NCBI GenBank assembly: GCA_019752295.1
Contig: JAIEMK010000002.1
Coordinates: 42,711 to 106,710 of the forward strand
Source: Chitinophagaceae bacterium
GTDB taxonomy: Bacteria > Bacteroidota > Bacteroidia > Chitinophagales > Chitinophagaceae
DNA length: 64,000 nt
Direction of reading: 5' to 3'
The translations under genes were made by a program, and so were the position numbers. The notes below the pieces were generated by a model that searched no databases, was not told the origin of the DNA, and was given only the letters and a program-made list of their open reading frames with translations. This document shows, one piece after another, positions 24,942-34,617 of this stretch; within the stretch, counting starts at the first letter, position 1, and the number at the start of each line of letters is the position of its first letter.

Positions 24942-25760
24942 TTATTGATTTACAGGTTTAGATAAACTGTCTTTTACCGGAGCAACTGCACTGATATAAA
25001 TATCCAATAACTGTCCACTGCGAATTTTATTAGCCGATTTCTGCCCTGGTGTCGGTTCTACATAGGGCTCCGGATTTTGTTTCACTACAAATGCAGCACC
25101 AGTATCAGTAATTGCGCCCACAGGAATTACCGATCCGAAATTTAAACTCAACGACGATAGCCAACTTTTTGATTCATTAACAGTAAGTCCTATTAAATTC
25201 GGAACTTCCATTTCTCCTCCCCCCACACCACTTCCTAAAACAAGGTCAACTGCAGTTCCCAAAGAAATTTTAGTTCCGGCTTTTACGGCAACATCTTTAA
25301 TTGATTGTTCTAAAACAGCATTTCGGGCTATGTCGGGTTTGTAATTAATAATACCCAGTTTCAAACCCAAACTTTGTAAATACATTTCTGCGCTTCTGAT
25401 AGAGAAGCCAATTAAATTGGGCATTTCTACCATAGGAGGAATACTCCTATTAATAGTTAGATAAATGGTTCTTCCTTTCTTTACAATGGCATCAGGTTCG
25501 GGTGATTGTTTTACTACTGCAAGTTTTGCAATACTGTCAACATACACCGAATCCTGTAGTGCAACATGAAATCCTTTATCCTCTAATATTTTTTGTGCAG
25601 CCGATGCATTCTGGCCAACAACACCAGGTACTTTTTCAGATTTTCCAAATCCGGTAATCCAATCAAGTGAACCAAAAAATAATAGTATCAGTAATAATAC
25701 CAATCCTATTGCCGCAAGTATATTCGCCCAAAGTGGCTTAGTTGTTATGAATTTAAACAC
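24942..25760 (-). CDS. Membrane-anchored triple-PASTA protein
   Basis: A single-pass protein with one N-terminal membrane helix (LWANILAAIGLVLLLILLFF) and three PASTA repeats outside (opening with KVPGVVGQNASAAQKIL, VEMPNLIGFSIRSAEMYL and VEVPNLIGLTVNESK-like stretches). PASTA domains bind muropeptides or penicillin-binding protein partners. There is no kinase or transpeptidase domain. The start is uncertain: the frame opens at TTG 25847, directly after ddl, but GTG 25760 gives a normal short basic N-terminus (FKFITTKP) before the membrane helix, so I prefer it. Placement behind ddl supports a role in peptidoglycan synthesis or sensing. Confidence 0.78.
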   Translation of the reverse strand: MFKFITTKPLWANILAAIGLVLLLILLFFGSLDWITGFGKSEKVPGVVGQNASAAQKILEDKGFHVALQDSVYVDSIAKLAVVKQSPEPDAIVKKGRTIYLTINRSIPPMVEMPNLIGFSIRSAEMYLQSLGLKLGIINYKPDIARNAVLEQSIKDVAVKAGTKISLGTAVDLVLGSGVGGGEMEVPNLIGLTVNESKSWLSSLSLNFGSVIPVGAITDTGAAFVVKQNPEPYVEPTPGQKSANKIRSGQLLDIYISAVAPVKDSLSKPVNQ

Positions 25761-25848
25761 AGAAGAAATTTTGGAAATTGATTTCGGGAAATTCCATTTT
25801 AAAAATGAATATACCAATTCCTGCCTGCAGGAAAAGTATAAAATCAAA

Positions 25849-26829
25849 TTATTTTAATGCTTCTTCAATAATTGCCGTATAAAAGTCTGTCAGGTCCCAC
25901 CCTAAAGTCCTTACCTGCTGCGGAATTATGCTCGCTGCGCTTTGTCCGGGAACGGTATTTACCTCCAACATATACGGTTGCCCCTCTTCTTCATTATAAA
26001 TAAAATCGATTCTAACTACCCCTCGGCAGTTGAGTACTTCATATACTCTTTTAGCAGCATCAGCCAATTGAGCGCGCATTGTTTCGCTGATATTTGCGGG
26101 AGTAATTTCTTTACTCTTGCCATGATATTTTGCTTCGAAATCAAAAAAAAGATTTTCTGTTTTGATTTCTGTGATTGGCAAAACAGTGGTAACTCCTTTT
26201 GACTTAAAAACGCCGATTGTGAATTCTTTACCGCTTATAAATTCCTCAACCAGAATCTGATCATCTTCTTTAAAAGCTTTTTCAAGTGCTGCTCCCAAAT
26301 CTGCTGCCTGATCAACCCTGCTTATCCCAAGACTACTTCCACCATTATTGGGTTTCACAAATAAAGGCAACTGCAGTTTCTCCAAAATGCCTGCTGCAGT
26401 TACAGGGTTATATTTAAAAATGTGCATCGATTTTGCTACATGTATTCCCGCAAAAGCAGCAACAGCAACTGTAAAACGCTTATTAAATGTTAGTGCCGAA
26501 GTAGCTGCATCGCAACTGGTATATGGCAACTTTAACATATCGAAATAACCCTGCAATTTTCCATCTTCGCCGGGGGTTCCGTGTATACAAAGTAAGATAG
26601 CATCGAAATGTATTTTTTGCCCCTGATCCATCACCGTAAAATCTGATTTATCCACCGCAGATTTTTCTCCCACAACCGGTTCATACCACCATCCTTCCGT
26701 GTTAATATCAATTCGATACAAATCAAATTTTTCTTTGTCGGTGTGACTCGAAACAGTAATTGCGCTATTATAGCTGATCTCTGCTTCCCCACTCAATCCA
26801 CCTGTAACTAATGCAATCTTTTTTTTCAT
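25849..26829 (-). CDS. ddl: D-alanine--D-alanine ligase
   Basis: A 326-residue ATP-grasp enzyme that joins two D-Ala for peptidoglycan precursors. Visible signatures: GGLSGEAEIS at the N-terminus, LCIHGTPGEDGKLQGYFDML, KPNNGGSSLGISRV (ATP-binding loop), and the metal/ATP site EVNTVPGQSAASIIPQ near the C-terminus. Length is standard. It heads the ddl-PASTA-rhodanese set on the minus strand. Confidence 0.96.
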   Translation of the reverse strand: MKKKIALVTGGLSGEAEISYNSAITVSSHTDKEKFDLYRIDINTEGWWYEPVVGEKSAVDKSDFTVMDQGQKIHFDAILLCIHGTPGEDGKLQGYFDMLKLPYTSCDAATSALTFNKRFTVAVAAFAGIHVAKSMHIFKYNPVTAAGILEKLQLPLFVKPNNGGSSLGISRVDQAADLGAALEKAFKEDDQILVEEFISGKEFTIGVFKSKGVTTVLPITEIKTENLFFDFEAKYHGKSKEITPANISETMRAQLADAAKRVYEVLNCRGVVRIDFIYNEEEGQPYMLEVNTVPGQSAASIIPQQVRTLGWDLTDFYTAIIEEALK

Positions 26830-26893
26830 TTCCTGAATATTATAATAACAAATATAACTGTGAAAGCAACAAGGGCAAAATAGCTTTGCTAAT

Positions 26894-26927
26894 AAAAAAA
26901 GCTGAAGAAACTCTCCGTTTCTTCAGC
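26894..26927 (-). terminator. Terminator downstream of ferredoxin
   Basis: GCTGAAGAAAC-GGAGA-GTTTCTTCAGC, a perfect 11-bp stem, followed on the minus strand by seven T residues. It lies 140 bases beyond the ferredoxin stop, leaving a long structured 3' region. Confidence 0.92.
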
Positions 26928-27067
26928 TCACGTTAACGGGAAATATCACCCGCTGTTACAAGTTGTAGCCTTTTGAATGGCAACAATTAAAGTACTATAA
27001 AGTTATACTATGCTTTTACTATTTGCAAGCTTTTTCCGGAAAATAGTTTAGCACATTTTCTGGTGCA

Positions 27068-27415
27068 CTAGCTGTGCAAATGCTCTTTTTTTGCCATCAG
27101 GTTCTCTACTGTTTCCTGATACTCTTCATCATGAACACAGCAGTCAACCGGACATACAGAAGCACACTGCGGCTCTTCGTGGAAGCCCTGACATTCTGTA
27201 CACTTGTTAGGTGTGATGTAATAAGTGTCGGTGCTCAGAGGCGCAAAACGCTGATCGCCTGAAACAACTGTTCCATCTAATAAAGTAAAAGAACCTTTTA
27301 CGGTAGTTCCGTCTGCTAAAGCCCACTCTACGCCACCTTCATAGATCGCATTGTTAGGACACTCGGGTTCGCAAGCCCCGCAATTGATACATTCTTCTGT
27401 TATCTTGATAGCCAT
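27068..27415 (-). CDS. 4Fe-4S dicluster ferredoxin
   Basis: A 115-residue low-potential electron carrier. The first cluster motif is CINCGACEPECP (Cys spacing 2-2-3-Pro); the second is CTECQGFHEEPQCASVCPVD, in which a longer gap separates the second and third cysteines, as in Chromatium-type 2[4Fe-4S] ferredoxins. A segment of about 45 residues lies between the motifs. It is divergent from the acyl-CoA reductase gene (58-base gap), a pairing common in Bacteroidota. The redox partner is not evident. Confidence 0.93.
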   Translation of the reverse strand: MAIKITEECINCGACEPECPNNAIYEGGVEWALADGTTVKGSFTLLDGTVVSGDQRFAPLSTDTYYITPNKCTECQGFHEEPQCASVCPVDCCVHDEEYQETVENLMAKKEHLHS

Positions 27416-27473
27416 ACAAAATTGGTTTGTTGAGTTTGTAACTACATTTACAGTCCAAAATTACGATTGAACA

Positions 27474-28472
27474 ATGACTTTACAAACAAGAATTCAAATA
27501 TTAGACCGATTAGGAGCATATATTTTAAACCCCAATGAGGATTGGCTGGAATGCAAGGAAAAGGCTTATCGCGAAAATCCATGGTTTATCCCGGAATTCA
27601 TTGAAATCTCTGTCCAAAAAATTGGCGAAAATTTTTTAAAAGCTCCATTGCTGACGGTGTGGGCCAATTTCTACTCAGTTAAAGATACACCTGTACGCCC
27701 TAAAAATATTGGATTGGTAATGGCGGGAAATATTCCACTGGTAGGATTTCACGACCTGCTCTGCTGCTTTATTTCGGGACATAAAACAACCGTGAAACCT
27801 TCGTCAAAAGATACTGTTTTAATCAAACACTTGGTGGCCGTCATGACCGAATGGGACGCATCCGTTTCAGAATTGATTCAATTTGCAGAAAACTTAAAGG
27901 GTTGCGATGCTTATATCGCTACTGGTAGCAATAATACCAGCAGGTATTTTGAATATTATTTTGGAAAATATCCGAATATCATTCGCAAGAACAGAACATC
28001 CATCGCCATCCTAGACGGGAGCGAATCGAGTGAAGAACTGGAAGCACTGTCCGACGATATTCAATTTTATTTTGGACTGGGATGCAGGAATGTTACTAAG
28101 ATATATATTCCAGAAAATTATGATTTTATTCCGTTATTAGATGCACTGCGTAAGTATGAATATTTTATGGACTTCCATAAATACAAACACAATTTCGATT
28201 ACCATCTTGCCATTCTAATCATGAGTAACAAATATTATATGAATAATAATTCGCTGATTCTTACTGAAAATATTGCAGCTTTTTCGCCCGTGAGTCAGGT
28301 ACACTATGAAAAATATTCAGATAAAAAATTGTTGATAGAAACCTTGAAAAAAAATGAAGAAATTCAATGTTTAGTGGGCCATGGCCTAATTTCTTTTGGA
28401 ATGGCGCAAAGTCCCAGGCTGAGCGATTATGCCGATGGAATAGATACAATGGCCTTTTTAACAGCACTATAA
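27474..28472 (+). CDS. Acyl-CoA reductase (LuxC-like)
   Basis: A 332-residue protein of the LuxC acyl-CoA reductase family in the aldehyde dehydrogenase superfamily; members reduce acyl-CoA or acyl groups to aldehydes with NADPH. VMAGNIPLVGFHDLL is the family N-terminal motif, ATGSNNTSRYF the cofactor segment, and GLGCRNVTK carries the likely catalytic Cys. It is shorter than LuxC (about 480 residues) but of the usual Bacteroidota size. Together with the divergent ferredoxin it may serve lipid or aldehyde metabolism; the substrate is unknown. Confidence 0.85.
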   Translation: MTLQTRIQILDRLGAYILNPNEDWLECKEKAYRENPWFIPEFIEISVQKIGENFLKAPLLTVWANFYSVKDTPVRPKNIGLVMAGNIPLVGFHDLLCCFISGHKTTVKPSSKDTVLIKHLVAVMTEWDASVSELIQFAENLKGCDAYIATGSNNTSRYFEYYFGKYPNIIRKNRTSIAILDGSESSEELEALSDDIQFYFGLGCRNVTKIYIPENYDFIPLLDALRKYEYFMDFHKYKHNFDYHLAILIMSNKYYMNNNSLILTENIAAFSPVSQVHYEKYSDKKLLIETLKKNEEIQCLVGHGLISFGMAQSPRLSDYADGIDTMAFLTAL

Positions 28473-28648
28473 TTTGTTTTAACAGTATCCATACATTTGG
28501 GCAAAGAAACTAGATTACATTTAAATTAAATTGACAGAAAATCATTCCGCAAAACATTTGTTAAAAGCGATTCGAGCTGTACTGTCATTTAATCAGGTTT
28601 ATTTATTTGCGAAGAATAGGGCACAGAATTTGAAATAATAGAAAAAAA

Positions 28649-30184
28649 ATGAGCATAAATATGAAATTCAAAAACATTTTAGCCATTATGGCAATTAGCG
28701 CTACTACCGCTATTGCAAGTGTGTGGGGCTATGGCAAATGGGTAGAGCACCAGTATGCCGGCGTACAGGACCAAACCAAATTGCCTGTTAATTATGCAGG
28801 CTTTATGGGTAATTCAGCACCAGGAACTCCAATTGATTTTACTCCGGCTGCAACCAGTGCCACTCCTGCTGTAGTACATATCAAAACAAGAACTAAATCC
28901 AAACAGGTTTCCAATAGTCAACGCCAGCAACGCAATCCATTCTCAGATTTTTTTGGGGGCGATGATGCTTTTGGTGACTTCTTTGGTGGCCCTAGGGTAA
29001 TACCTGAACAAAGGGCCAGTGGAAGTGGCGTAATTATTACAGACGACGGGTATATTGTTACCAATAACCATGTGATTGACGGAGCTGATGAAATAAATGT
29101 AACACTCCCCAATAAAAAATCATACAAAGCATCTGTTATTGGCGCTGACCCGAGTAGCGATATCGCTGTAATTAAAATAGAAGGAAAAGGTTTCCCTTAT
29201 TTGGTGTATGGCAATAGCGAAGATTTGAAACTCGGCCAATGGGTATTGGCCATTGGGTATCCCCTCAGTTTGGATGTAACAGTAACTGCAGGAATTGTTA
29301 GTGCAAAATCAAGATCAATCAATATCAATAAACAACAGAGTGCTAATCCTGTAGAATCATTTATTCAAACAGATGCTGCTGTGAATCCGGGCAATAGTGG
29401 AGGTGCTTTAATTAATACCAATGGAGAACTTGTTGGTATTAATTCTGCAATTGCTTCTCCAACCGGTTCTTATGCAGGTTATTCTTACGCGATTCCAGTT
29501 AATATCGTTAAAAAAATTGTTACCGATATTGTTAAGTTCGGAACCGTTCAAAGAGCGTATATCGGCATCAATTATGCCCCTGAAAATTTAAGCGAAGAAG
29601 AGATTAAAGCTTTGGAAAAAGAATCAGGAATTACTTACAAAGGAGGTGACGGTGTACTGGTAACCAATGTACCAACTGGCGGTGCTGCAAGTGCAGCAGC
29701 TATTAAAAAGGGCGACATTATTACAAAAGTGAATGGAACCACCGTAAATAGCGGTCCCGAATTACAGGAACAGGTTACTAAATTCAAACCGGGTGACAAG
29801 ATTACGGTTACTTATAAAAGAAGTGGAAAAGAGAATACCGTAAGCTTAACCCTGAAAAATAAAGCAGGCAATACCGATGTGGTTAAAAATGTATCCATTC
29901 TTGATCAGTTAGGAGCTGAACTTGAAAATGTAGACAAGAAAGTTGCTACTGCGAACGAGCTAAGCGGTGGAGTGGTAGTAAAGAAGATTGGCAAAGGAAA
30001 TTTACAGAATACCAAAATGCAGGAAGGCTTTATTATTACTAGCATTAACGGACAAGAGGTAAAAAATGTAGATGAGTTAAGAACAGCTTTGCTAGCATCA
30101 AAGGGCGGCACTGTTCGACTGGAAGGAATCTATCCAGGTTATGAAGGCTCCTATGCTTATCCTTTGAATTTAAGCGGAGAATAA
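28649..30184 (+). CDS. htrA: Periplasmic Do-like serine protease (HtrA)
   Basis: A 511-residue envelope quality-control protease and chaperone. An N-terminal hydrophobic segment (residues 8-27) acts as signal or anchor. A Gly/Phe-rich loop (NPFSDFFGGDDAFGDFFGG, 96-114) precedes the protease domain with triad H141 (TNNHV), D171 (SSDIAVIKI) and S250 (GNSGGA). Two PDZ domains follow (about 305-400 and 415-505). It is monocistronic with its own terminator. Unlike the fusion at 8025-9134 it keeps PDZ domains and has no anti-sigma segment, so the two proteases are not interchangeable. Confidence 0.95.
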   Translation: MSINMKFKNILAIMAISATTAIASVWGYGKWVEHQYAGVQDQTKLPVNYAGFMGNSAPGTPIDFTPAATSATPAVVHIKTRTKSKQVSNSQRQQRNPFSDFFGGDDAFGDFFGGPRVIPEQRASGSGVIITDDGYIVTNNHVIDGADEINVTLPNKKSYKASVIGADPSSDIAVIKIEGKGFPYLVYGNSEDLKLGQWVLAIGYPLSLDVTVTAGIVSAKSRSININKQQSANPVESFIQTDAAVNPGNSGGALINTNGELVGINSAIASPTGSYAGYSYAIPVNIVKKIVTDIVKFGTVQRAYIGINYAPENLSEEEIKALEKESGITYKGGDGVLVTNVPTGGAASAAAIKKGDIITKVNGTTVNSGPELQEQVTKFKPGDKITVTYKRSGKENTVSLTLKNKAGNTDVVKNVSILDQLGAELENVDKKVATANELSGGVVVKKIGKGNLQNTKMQEGFIITSINGQEVKNVDELRTALLASKGGTVRLEGIYPGYEGSYAYPLNLSGE

Positions 30185-30203
30185 ATCGGATCTGATGATA
30201 TAG

Positions 30204-30231
30204 AAAAGCTGCTCAATCGGGCAGCTTTTTT
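30204..30231 (+). terminator. Terminator after htrA
   Basis: AAAGCTGC-loop-GCAGCTTT, 8-bp stem, followed by a T run (TTTTTT). A/T runs on both sides allow action on both strands between the convergent htrA and amylase genes. Confidence 0.85.
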
Positions 30232-30242
30232 ATGGATTTTAT

Positions 30243-31511
30243 TTACATAATTTTTTGATAGAGGAAAAATTCTCCTGCCTGCAATTCGAATATTTCGCCG
30301 GGCTTGAATGGAAAAGAAAGGCCCGAAAAAACATTTTCAAATAAACCTTCCAGCCAACCATGTTGCACCTGTATCCTCAACCTGCTTTTGTTGGATAAAT
30401 TTAAAATAACAAGGATTGTGTCTTCTTCATACTTTCTGATAAAGGCCATCAATGCATCATCATTTTCTGAGGGCAGTATAAAAGTTTCTCCCTGCGAAAT
30501 GGCTTTATTTGTTTTACATACCTGCAAAAGAGCTGTATAAAATCCTTCCATTTGTAAAGGCTCTTCCCAATCAATCTCGTCTTTATCAAAAAAAGCCAAC
30601 CTTTTTGTATTCGGAATTTCCTGCCCGCTGTAAATCAATGGTAATCCTTTCCACATAGCACTAAACACAGACCAAGCTTTTGAAAGGTTCCCATATTTTT
30701 CTACCTCAGTACCATTCCAACTATTCTCATCATGATTACTGGTGAAAAATAATTTGATTGCATTATTAGGATATTGGGTATAGTTGTGTAAACAATTTCT
30801 GATATCATTTAAACTCGCTTCATTCTTTTTTTGCTGCTCTGTAAGGTGCATCCAGTTCCAGGCATAAGTAGCATCAAAAACCTGATGGTATTCTGCAACA
30901 TCGCATTCTGCCAACCAGAATAAAGGTTTTATTAGCTCGCACTCTTTTCTAGCACTAATCCAAAAATTCAATGGAACCAAGTGTGCCATATCGCAACGAA
31001 ATCCATCGATATTACATTCTCTTACCCAATACTGCATGGCTTTGATCATTGCACTGCGCATTGCATGAACCGAAAAATCCAAATCAATCACATCGTGCCA
31101 ACCATTAACCTCCGTAAAATTTCCATTTCGATCTTTCAAATACCAGTTAGAATGTTCGAAGGTCCAGTGATGATCCCATCCGGTATGATTTGCAACCCAA
31201 TCGATAATAATTTTGAAACCCAATTGATGTGCATTGTCAACAAGATTTTTAAAATCTTTTAGTGATCCGAATTCTGGATTAATACTTGTATAGCTGCTAC
31301 ACGCATAATAGCTTCCTAATTTTCCCTGTCGCACTTTTTCGCTGATAGGTGTAATGGGCATCAGCCAAAGAATTTCTACACCCATTGCTTTAAGTCGCGG
31401 CAAATGTTTTGCAAAAGCAGCAAAACTTCCTTCTCTGGTGTACTGCCGGATATTTACTTCATAGATATTTGAACCCTTCACCCAATCGACTGTTGAAAAA
31501 ATATGACTCAT
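30243..31511 (-). CDS. GH13 alpha-amylase family enzyme
   Basis: A 422-residue retaining glycoside hydrolase of the alpha-amylase family. The four conserved blocks are present: DWVANH (104-109), GFRCDMAH with nucleophile D174, the acid/base E202 in WLAECD, and FTSNHDE with D261. There is no signal peptide, so it is probably cytosolic and acts on short alpha-glucans or maltodextrins. The C-terminal about 80 residues form a beta-sandwich. It is divergent from the APC permease with only 41 bases between. Exact specificity cannot be told. Confidence 0.9.
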   Translation of the reverse strand: MSHIFSTVDWVKGSNIYEVNIRQYTREGSFAAFAKHLPRLKAMGVEILWLMPITPISEKVRQGKLGSYYACSSYTSINPEFGSLKDFKNLVDNAHQLGFKIIIDWVANHTGWDHHWTFEHSNWYLKDRNGNFTEVNGWHDVIDLDFSVHAMRSAMIKAMQYWVRECNIDGFRCDMAHLVPLNFWISARKECELIKPLFWLAECDVAEYHQVFDATYAWNWMHLTEQQKKNEASLNDIRNCLHNYTQYPNNAIKLFFTSNHDENSWNGTEVEKYGNLSKAWSVFSAMWKGLPLIYSGQEIPNTKRLAFFDKDEIDWEEPLQMEGFYTALLQVCKTNKAISQGETFILPSENDDALMAFIRKYEEDTILVILNLSNKSRLRIQVQHGWLEGLFENVFSGLSFPFKPGEIFELQAGEFFLYQKIM

Positions 31512-31552
31512 AATTATTTGGTATCCTTACAAAGAAATAGTTTTATAGCGAT

Positions 31553-32902
31553 ATGAGTATCGATAATCAACCAAAACTGGACAGGAAGATAAGCATTTTA
31601 CAGGCCACAGCCATTAATATGACTGATATGGTAGGCATTGGACCCTTTGTGGTATTAAGCATGGTTGCTGAAATTATGCAGGGTCCTTGGTTTCTCTATG
31701 CCTGGGTAGCCGGAGCCGTATTATCATTTGTTGATGCCATGGTCTGGAGCCAGTTGGGCGCCACCTATCCCCTTGCCGGCGGTAGTTATAATTTTTTAAA
31801 AGAAGGGTTTGGCCCTAAATGGGGTAAATTAATGAGCTTTCTTTTTGTGTGGCAAACAATGATTCAAGCTCCACTGGTAATTGCTTCTGCAGCAATTGGA
31901 TTCGCAACCTATTTCAGATATATTATTCCATTAAACGAATGGCAGGGAAAAGCAATCAGTGGCAGTTTAGTAATAATGATTGTATTGTTATTGTATCGAA
32001 AAATCGAAGCCATCGGAAAAATAAGTGTGCTGCTGTGGTTAGGAGTTTTAATAACAATGGCATGGTTGATTGGTGGGGGTATTTACCATGGAAATTTTCT
32101 GCAACCGATTTTGCATATCAACGATGGATTAAAAATAGATCATGCGTTTGCAGCAGCGCTTGGTTTTGCAAGTGTTAAAACCATTTATAGTTATCTGGGA
32201 TATTATAATGTTTGTCATTTGGGAGGCGAGATCATCAATCCCAAAAAAAATATTCCAAAAAGCATGTTCATCTCCATCTTTGGCATTGCTTTTTTATACC
32301 TCATGATGAATATTAGTGTGGCGTCTGTTTTGCCTTTGGAACAAATTCAAAAAAGCAAATTTGTGGTGAGTGAATTTGTTGCAGTATTATTTGGACCAAC
32401 CGCTGCAAATATCGCAACCATATTGATTCTTTGGGTAGCATTTGCATCAGTATTCTCTGCAACTTTAGGCTATAGCAGGATACCTTATGCCGCTGCAAGT
32501 GATGGTGCATTTTTTAAGGTTTTTGCAAAACTGCATCCCACCAAACACTTTCCTTATATCTCTTTACTGGTATTGGGTTCTGTAGCTTTTGTATTTAGTC
32601 TTTTACTAAGGCTATCCGAAATAATCAGCGCAATTTTAGCAATGAGAATCCTAATTCAATTTATCGGTCAGGCCATCGGACTTATTCTTCTGGTAAAGAG
32701 AAAAGGCAAAAAACATTTTGCATGGAGAATGCCAATGTATCCGCTTCCAATCGTTCTGGCCATATGTATTTGGGCATTCGTGTTTATTTCAACAGGGCAA
32801 CAAATGATACTGGGAGGACTATGTGTAATTGGGTTAGGCATAATTGCATACCTCATAAAATCAAACCGGAATCAGGAATGGCCTTTTGAAAGAATGGATT
32901 AA
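31553..32902 (+). CDS. APC-superfamily amino acid permease
   Basis: A 449-residue inner-membrane transporter with about 12 hydrophobic helices. The N-terminal helix has the APC pattern (QATAINMTDMVGIGPFVVLSM), with the unwound glycine segment that contacts the substrate backbone. It likely takes up an amino acid or amine by proton symport; the substrate cannot be read. Its last 4 bases overlap the end of the symporter gene on the other strand. No terminator separates them. Confidence 0.88.
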   Translation: MSIDNQPKLDRKISILQATAINMTDMVGIGPFVVLSMVAEIMQGPWFLYAWVAGAVLSFVDAMVWSQLGATYPLAGGSYNFLKEGFGPKWGKLMSFLFVWQTMIQAPLVIASAAIGFATYFRYIIPLNEWQGKAISGSLVIMIVLLLYRKIEAIGKISVLLWLGVLITMAWLIGGGIYHGNFLQPILHINDGLKIDHAFAAALGFASVKTIYSYLGYYNVCHLGGEIINPKKNIPKSMFISIFGIAFLYLMMNISVASVLPLEQIQKSKFVVSEFVAVLFGPTAANIATILILWVAFASVFSATLGYSRIPYAAASDGAFFKVFAKLHPTKHFPYISLLVLGSVAFVFSLLLRLSEIISAILAMRILIQFIGQAIGLILLVKRKGKKHFAWRMPMYPLPIVLAICIWAFVFISTGQQMILGGLCVIGLGIIAYLIKSNRNQEWPFERMD

Positions 32903-34617
32903 TTGGAAGTCTTAGGTAGCAATTGATGGATTAGTAAACTTAAGATTACAACCGCCATTGCTCCTAATACATTAAGCCACAAAAAGCCAAGTCCGATAAT
33001 TTCGTATTTGTCGAGAAAGAAAAAACAAATAACAATCAATTCACCAATAATGGAGGCAATGAAAACTGCATTGCCTTTTATTTTTTTAAGATAAAATGCC
33101 ACTAAAAATATTCCGAGAATTACTCCGTAAAAAAGAGATCCCAGAACATTTACAGCTTCAATTAAGCTTCCCATTCCGGTTGCAAATTCGGCAGTAATAA
33201 TTGAGAATATACCCCAGCCCAGTGTATAATATTTCGACACTTTGTATTCCGAAGTACATTTTGCAATATTATTTTTGTCGTAGGCCGATCCTGTAAATCG
33301 CACGTGAAAATCAATCATGGTGCAGGATGCAAGCGAATTTAAAGCGGCTGCAATCGAACCCCAGGCAGCCAAGAAAATAATTGCAATCAACAATCCAACC
33401 AAACCCTTCGGCAGAAAATCAACTACGAAGCGAAGAAAAATATAGTTTGTATCGTTGGTATCAGCCAGTGGCAATGCTTTTTTTAAAACTGCTTTATATT
33501 CTTTTTGAGTAGCATTCATTTGCCGGGTGCCCAATTGCAAGCTGTCTTTGAAGATTGCATTTCCGGGTACTACATAGGCCCTGCTCCATTTTTCCTGGGT
33601 AGTTTGCTGCTGATTAAATTTATTTTCGATTGCATTTAGTGAATCTTTATAAATAGTTGTGGCGGCTTTTTCTGCCACCGATTTATTAAAGAATACCGGT
33701 GCATGATTAAACTGATAAAAAGTAAATAACATGGCACCCAGAAGCAGGATCAAAAATTGCATGGGCACTTTAACCAGTCCGTTCATTAAAAGTCCGATCC
33801 TACTCTCGGTAGTATCTTTTGCAGTAAGATATCTCCCAACTTGCGATTGGTCTGTACCGAAATATGACAATGCAAGAAAAAATCCTCCAATGATGCCGCT
33901 AATGATATTGTATCTATCCTTCCAATCGAAACCTTTTTCTGTAAACCCGGTTGTAATTACATTTAATTTGCCTGACGCCCCACTTACTTTTAGTGCATCT
34001 GTAAAACCAATACCAGTAGGCAAATAATGTACAATCAGGTATCCAGCAACAAACATTCCAATAAAAATAATGATCAATTGCAATTGCTGTGTATAAGCAA
34101 CTGCTTTTGCTCCGCCACTTACTGTGTATATGATCAACAACCCTCCCATTACAATATTTGTCCAAAAAATATCCCAGCCCAAAAGTGAAGAGAGTATGAT
34201 GGAAGGTGCATAAATACTAATCCCTGTAGACAAGCCCCTTGAAATTAAAAATAAGGAGGATGTAAATACCCTGGTTTTAATATCGAAGCGTTGCTCCAAA
34301 AATTCGTATGCCGTAAACACTTTTAGTTTATGAAAGAGGGGAACAAAACTGATAGATAAAATCACCATCGCAATCGGCAAACCAAAATAGTATTGTACAA
34401 AGCGCATACCATCTGTAAATGCCTGCCCCGGTGCCGACAAAAAAGTAATAGCGCTTGCCTGTGTGCCCATGATACTGAGCAGCACAAGGTACCATGGCAT
34501 GCTTCGATTACTCAGGAAATACCCTTCCAGATTTTTTGCAGTACGACTTTTGTATAACCCATACGCAATAATGCCCATGAGTGTAACAGTTAATACTATC
34601 CAGTCGAGCCTGCTCAT
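32899..34617 (-). CDS. Sodium:solute symporter (SSS family)
   Basis: A 572-residue inner-membrane protein of the sodium/solute symporter family with about 13 transmembrane helices. Early motifs are LSNRSMPWYLVLLSIMGTQASAITFLSAPG, typical of the sodium-binding first helices, and a long soluble loop follows near residues 300-390. Related proteins take up sugars, sialic acids or other small organic solutes. Its ATG overlaps the stop of a 39-residue membrane protein gene (ATGA overlap), and the PIG-L family gene lies further upstream, which hints at uptake of an amino-sugar-like compound; that is weak inference. Confidence 0.9.
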   Translation of the reverse strand: MSRLDWIVLTVTLMGIIAYGLYKSRTAKNLEGYFLSNRSMPWYLVLLSIMGTQASAITFLSAPGQAFTDGMRFVQYYFGLPIAMVILSISFVPLFHKLKVFTAYEFLEQRFDIKTRVFTSSLFLISRGLSTGISIYAPSIILSSLLGWDIFWTNIVMGGLLIIYTVSGGAKAVAYTQQLQLIIIFIGMFVAGYLIVHYLPTGIGFTDALKVSGASGKLNVITTGFTEKGFDWKDRYNIISGIIGGFFLALSYFGTDQSQVGRYLTAKDTTESRIGLLMNGLVKVPMQFLILLLGAMLFTFYQFNHAPVFFNKSVAEKAATTIYKDSLNAIENKFNQQQTTQEKWSRAYVVPGNAIFKDSLQLGTRQMNATQKEYKAVLKKALPLADTNDTNYIFLRFVVDFLPKGLVGLLIAIIFLAAWGSIAAALNSLASCTMIDFHVRFTGSAYDKNNIAKCTSEYKVSKYYTLGWGIFSIITAEFATGMGSLIEAVNVLGSLFYGVILGIFLVAFYLKKIKGNAVFIASIIGELIVICFFFLDKYEIIGLGFLWLNVLGAMAVVILSLLIHQLLPKTSN

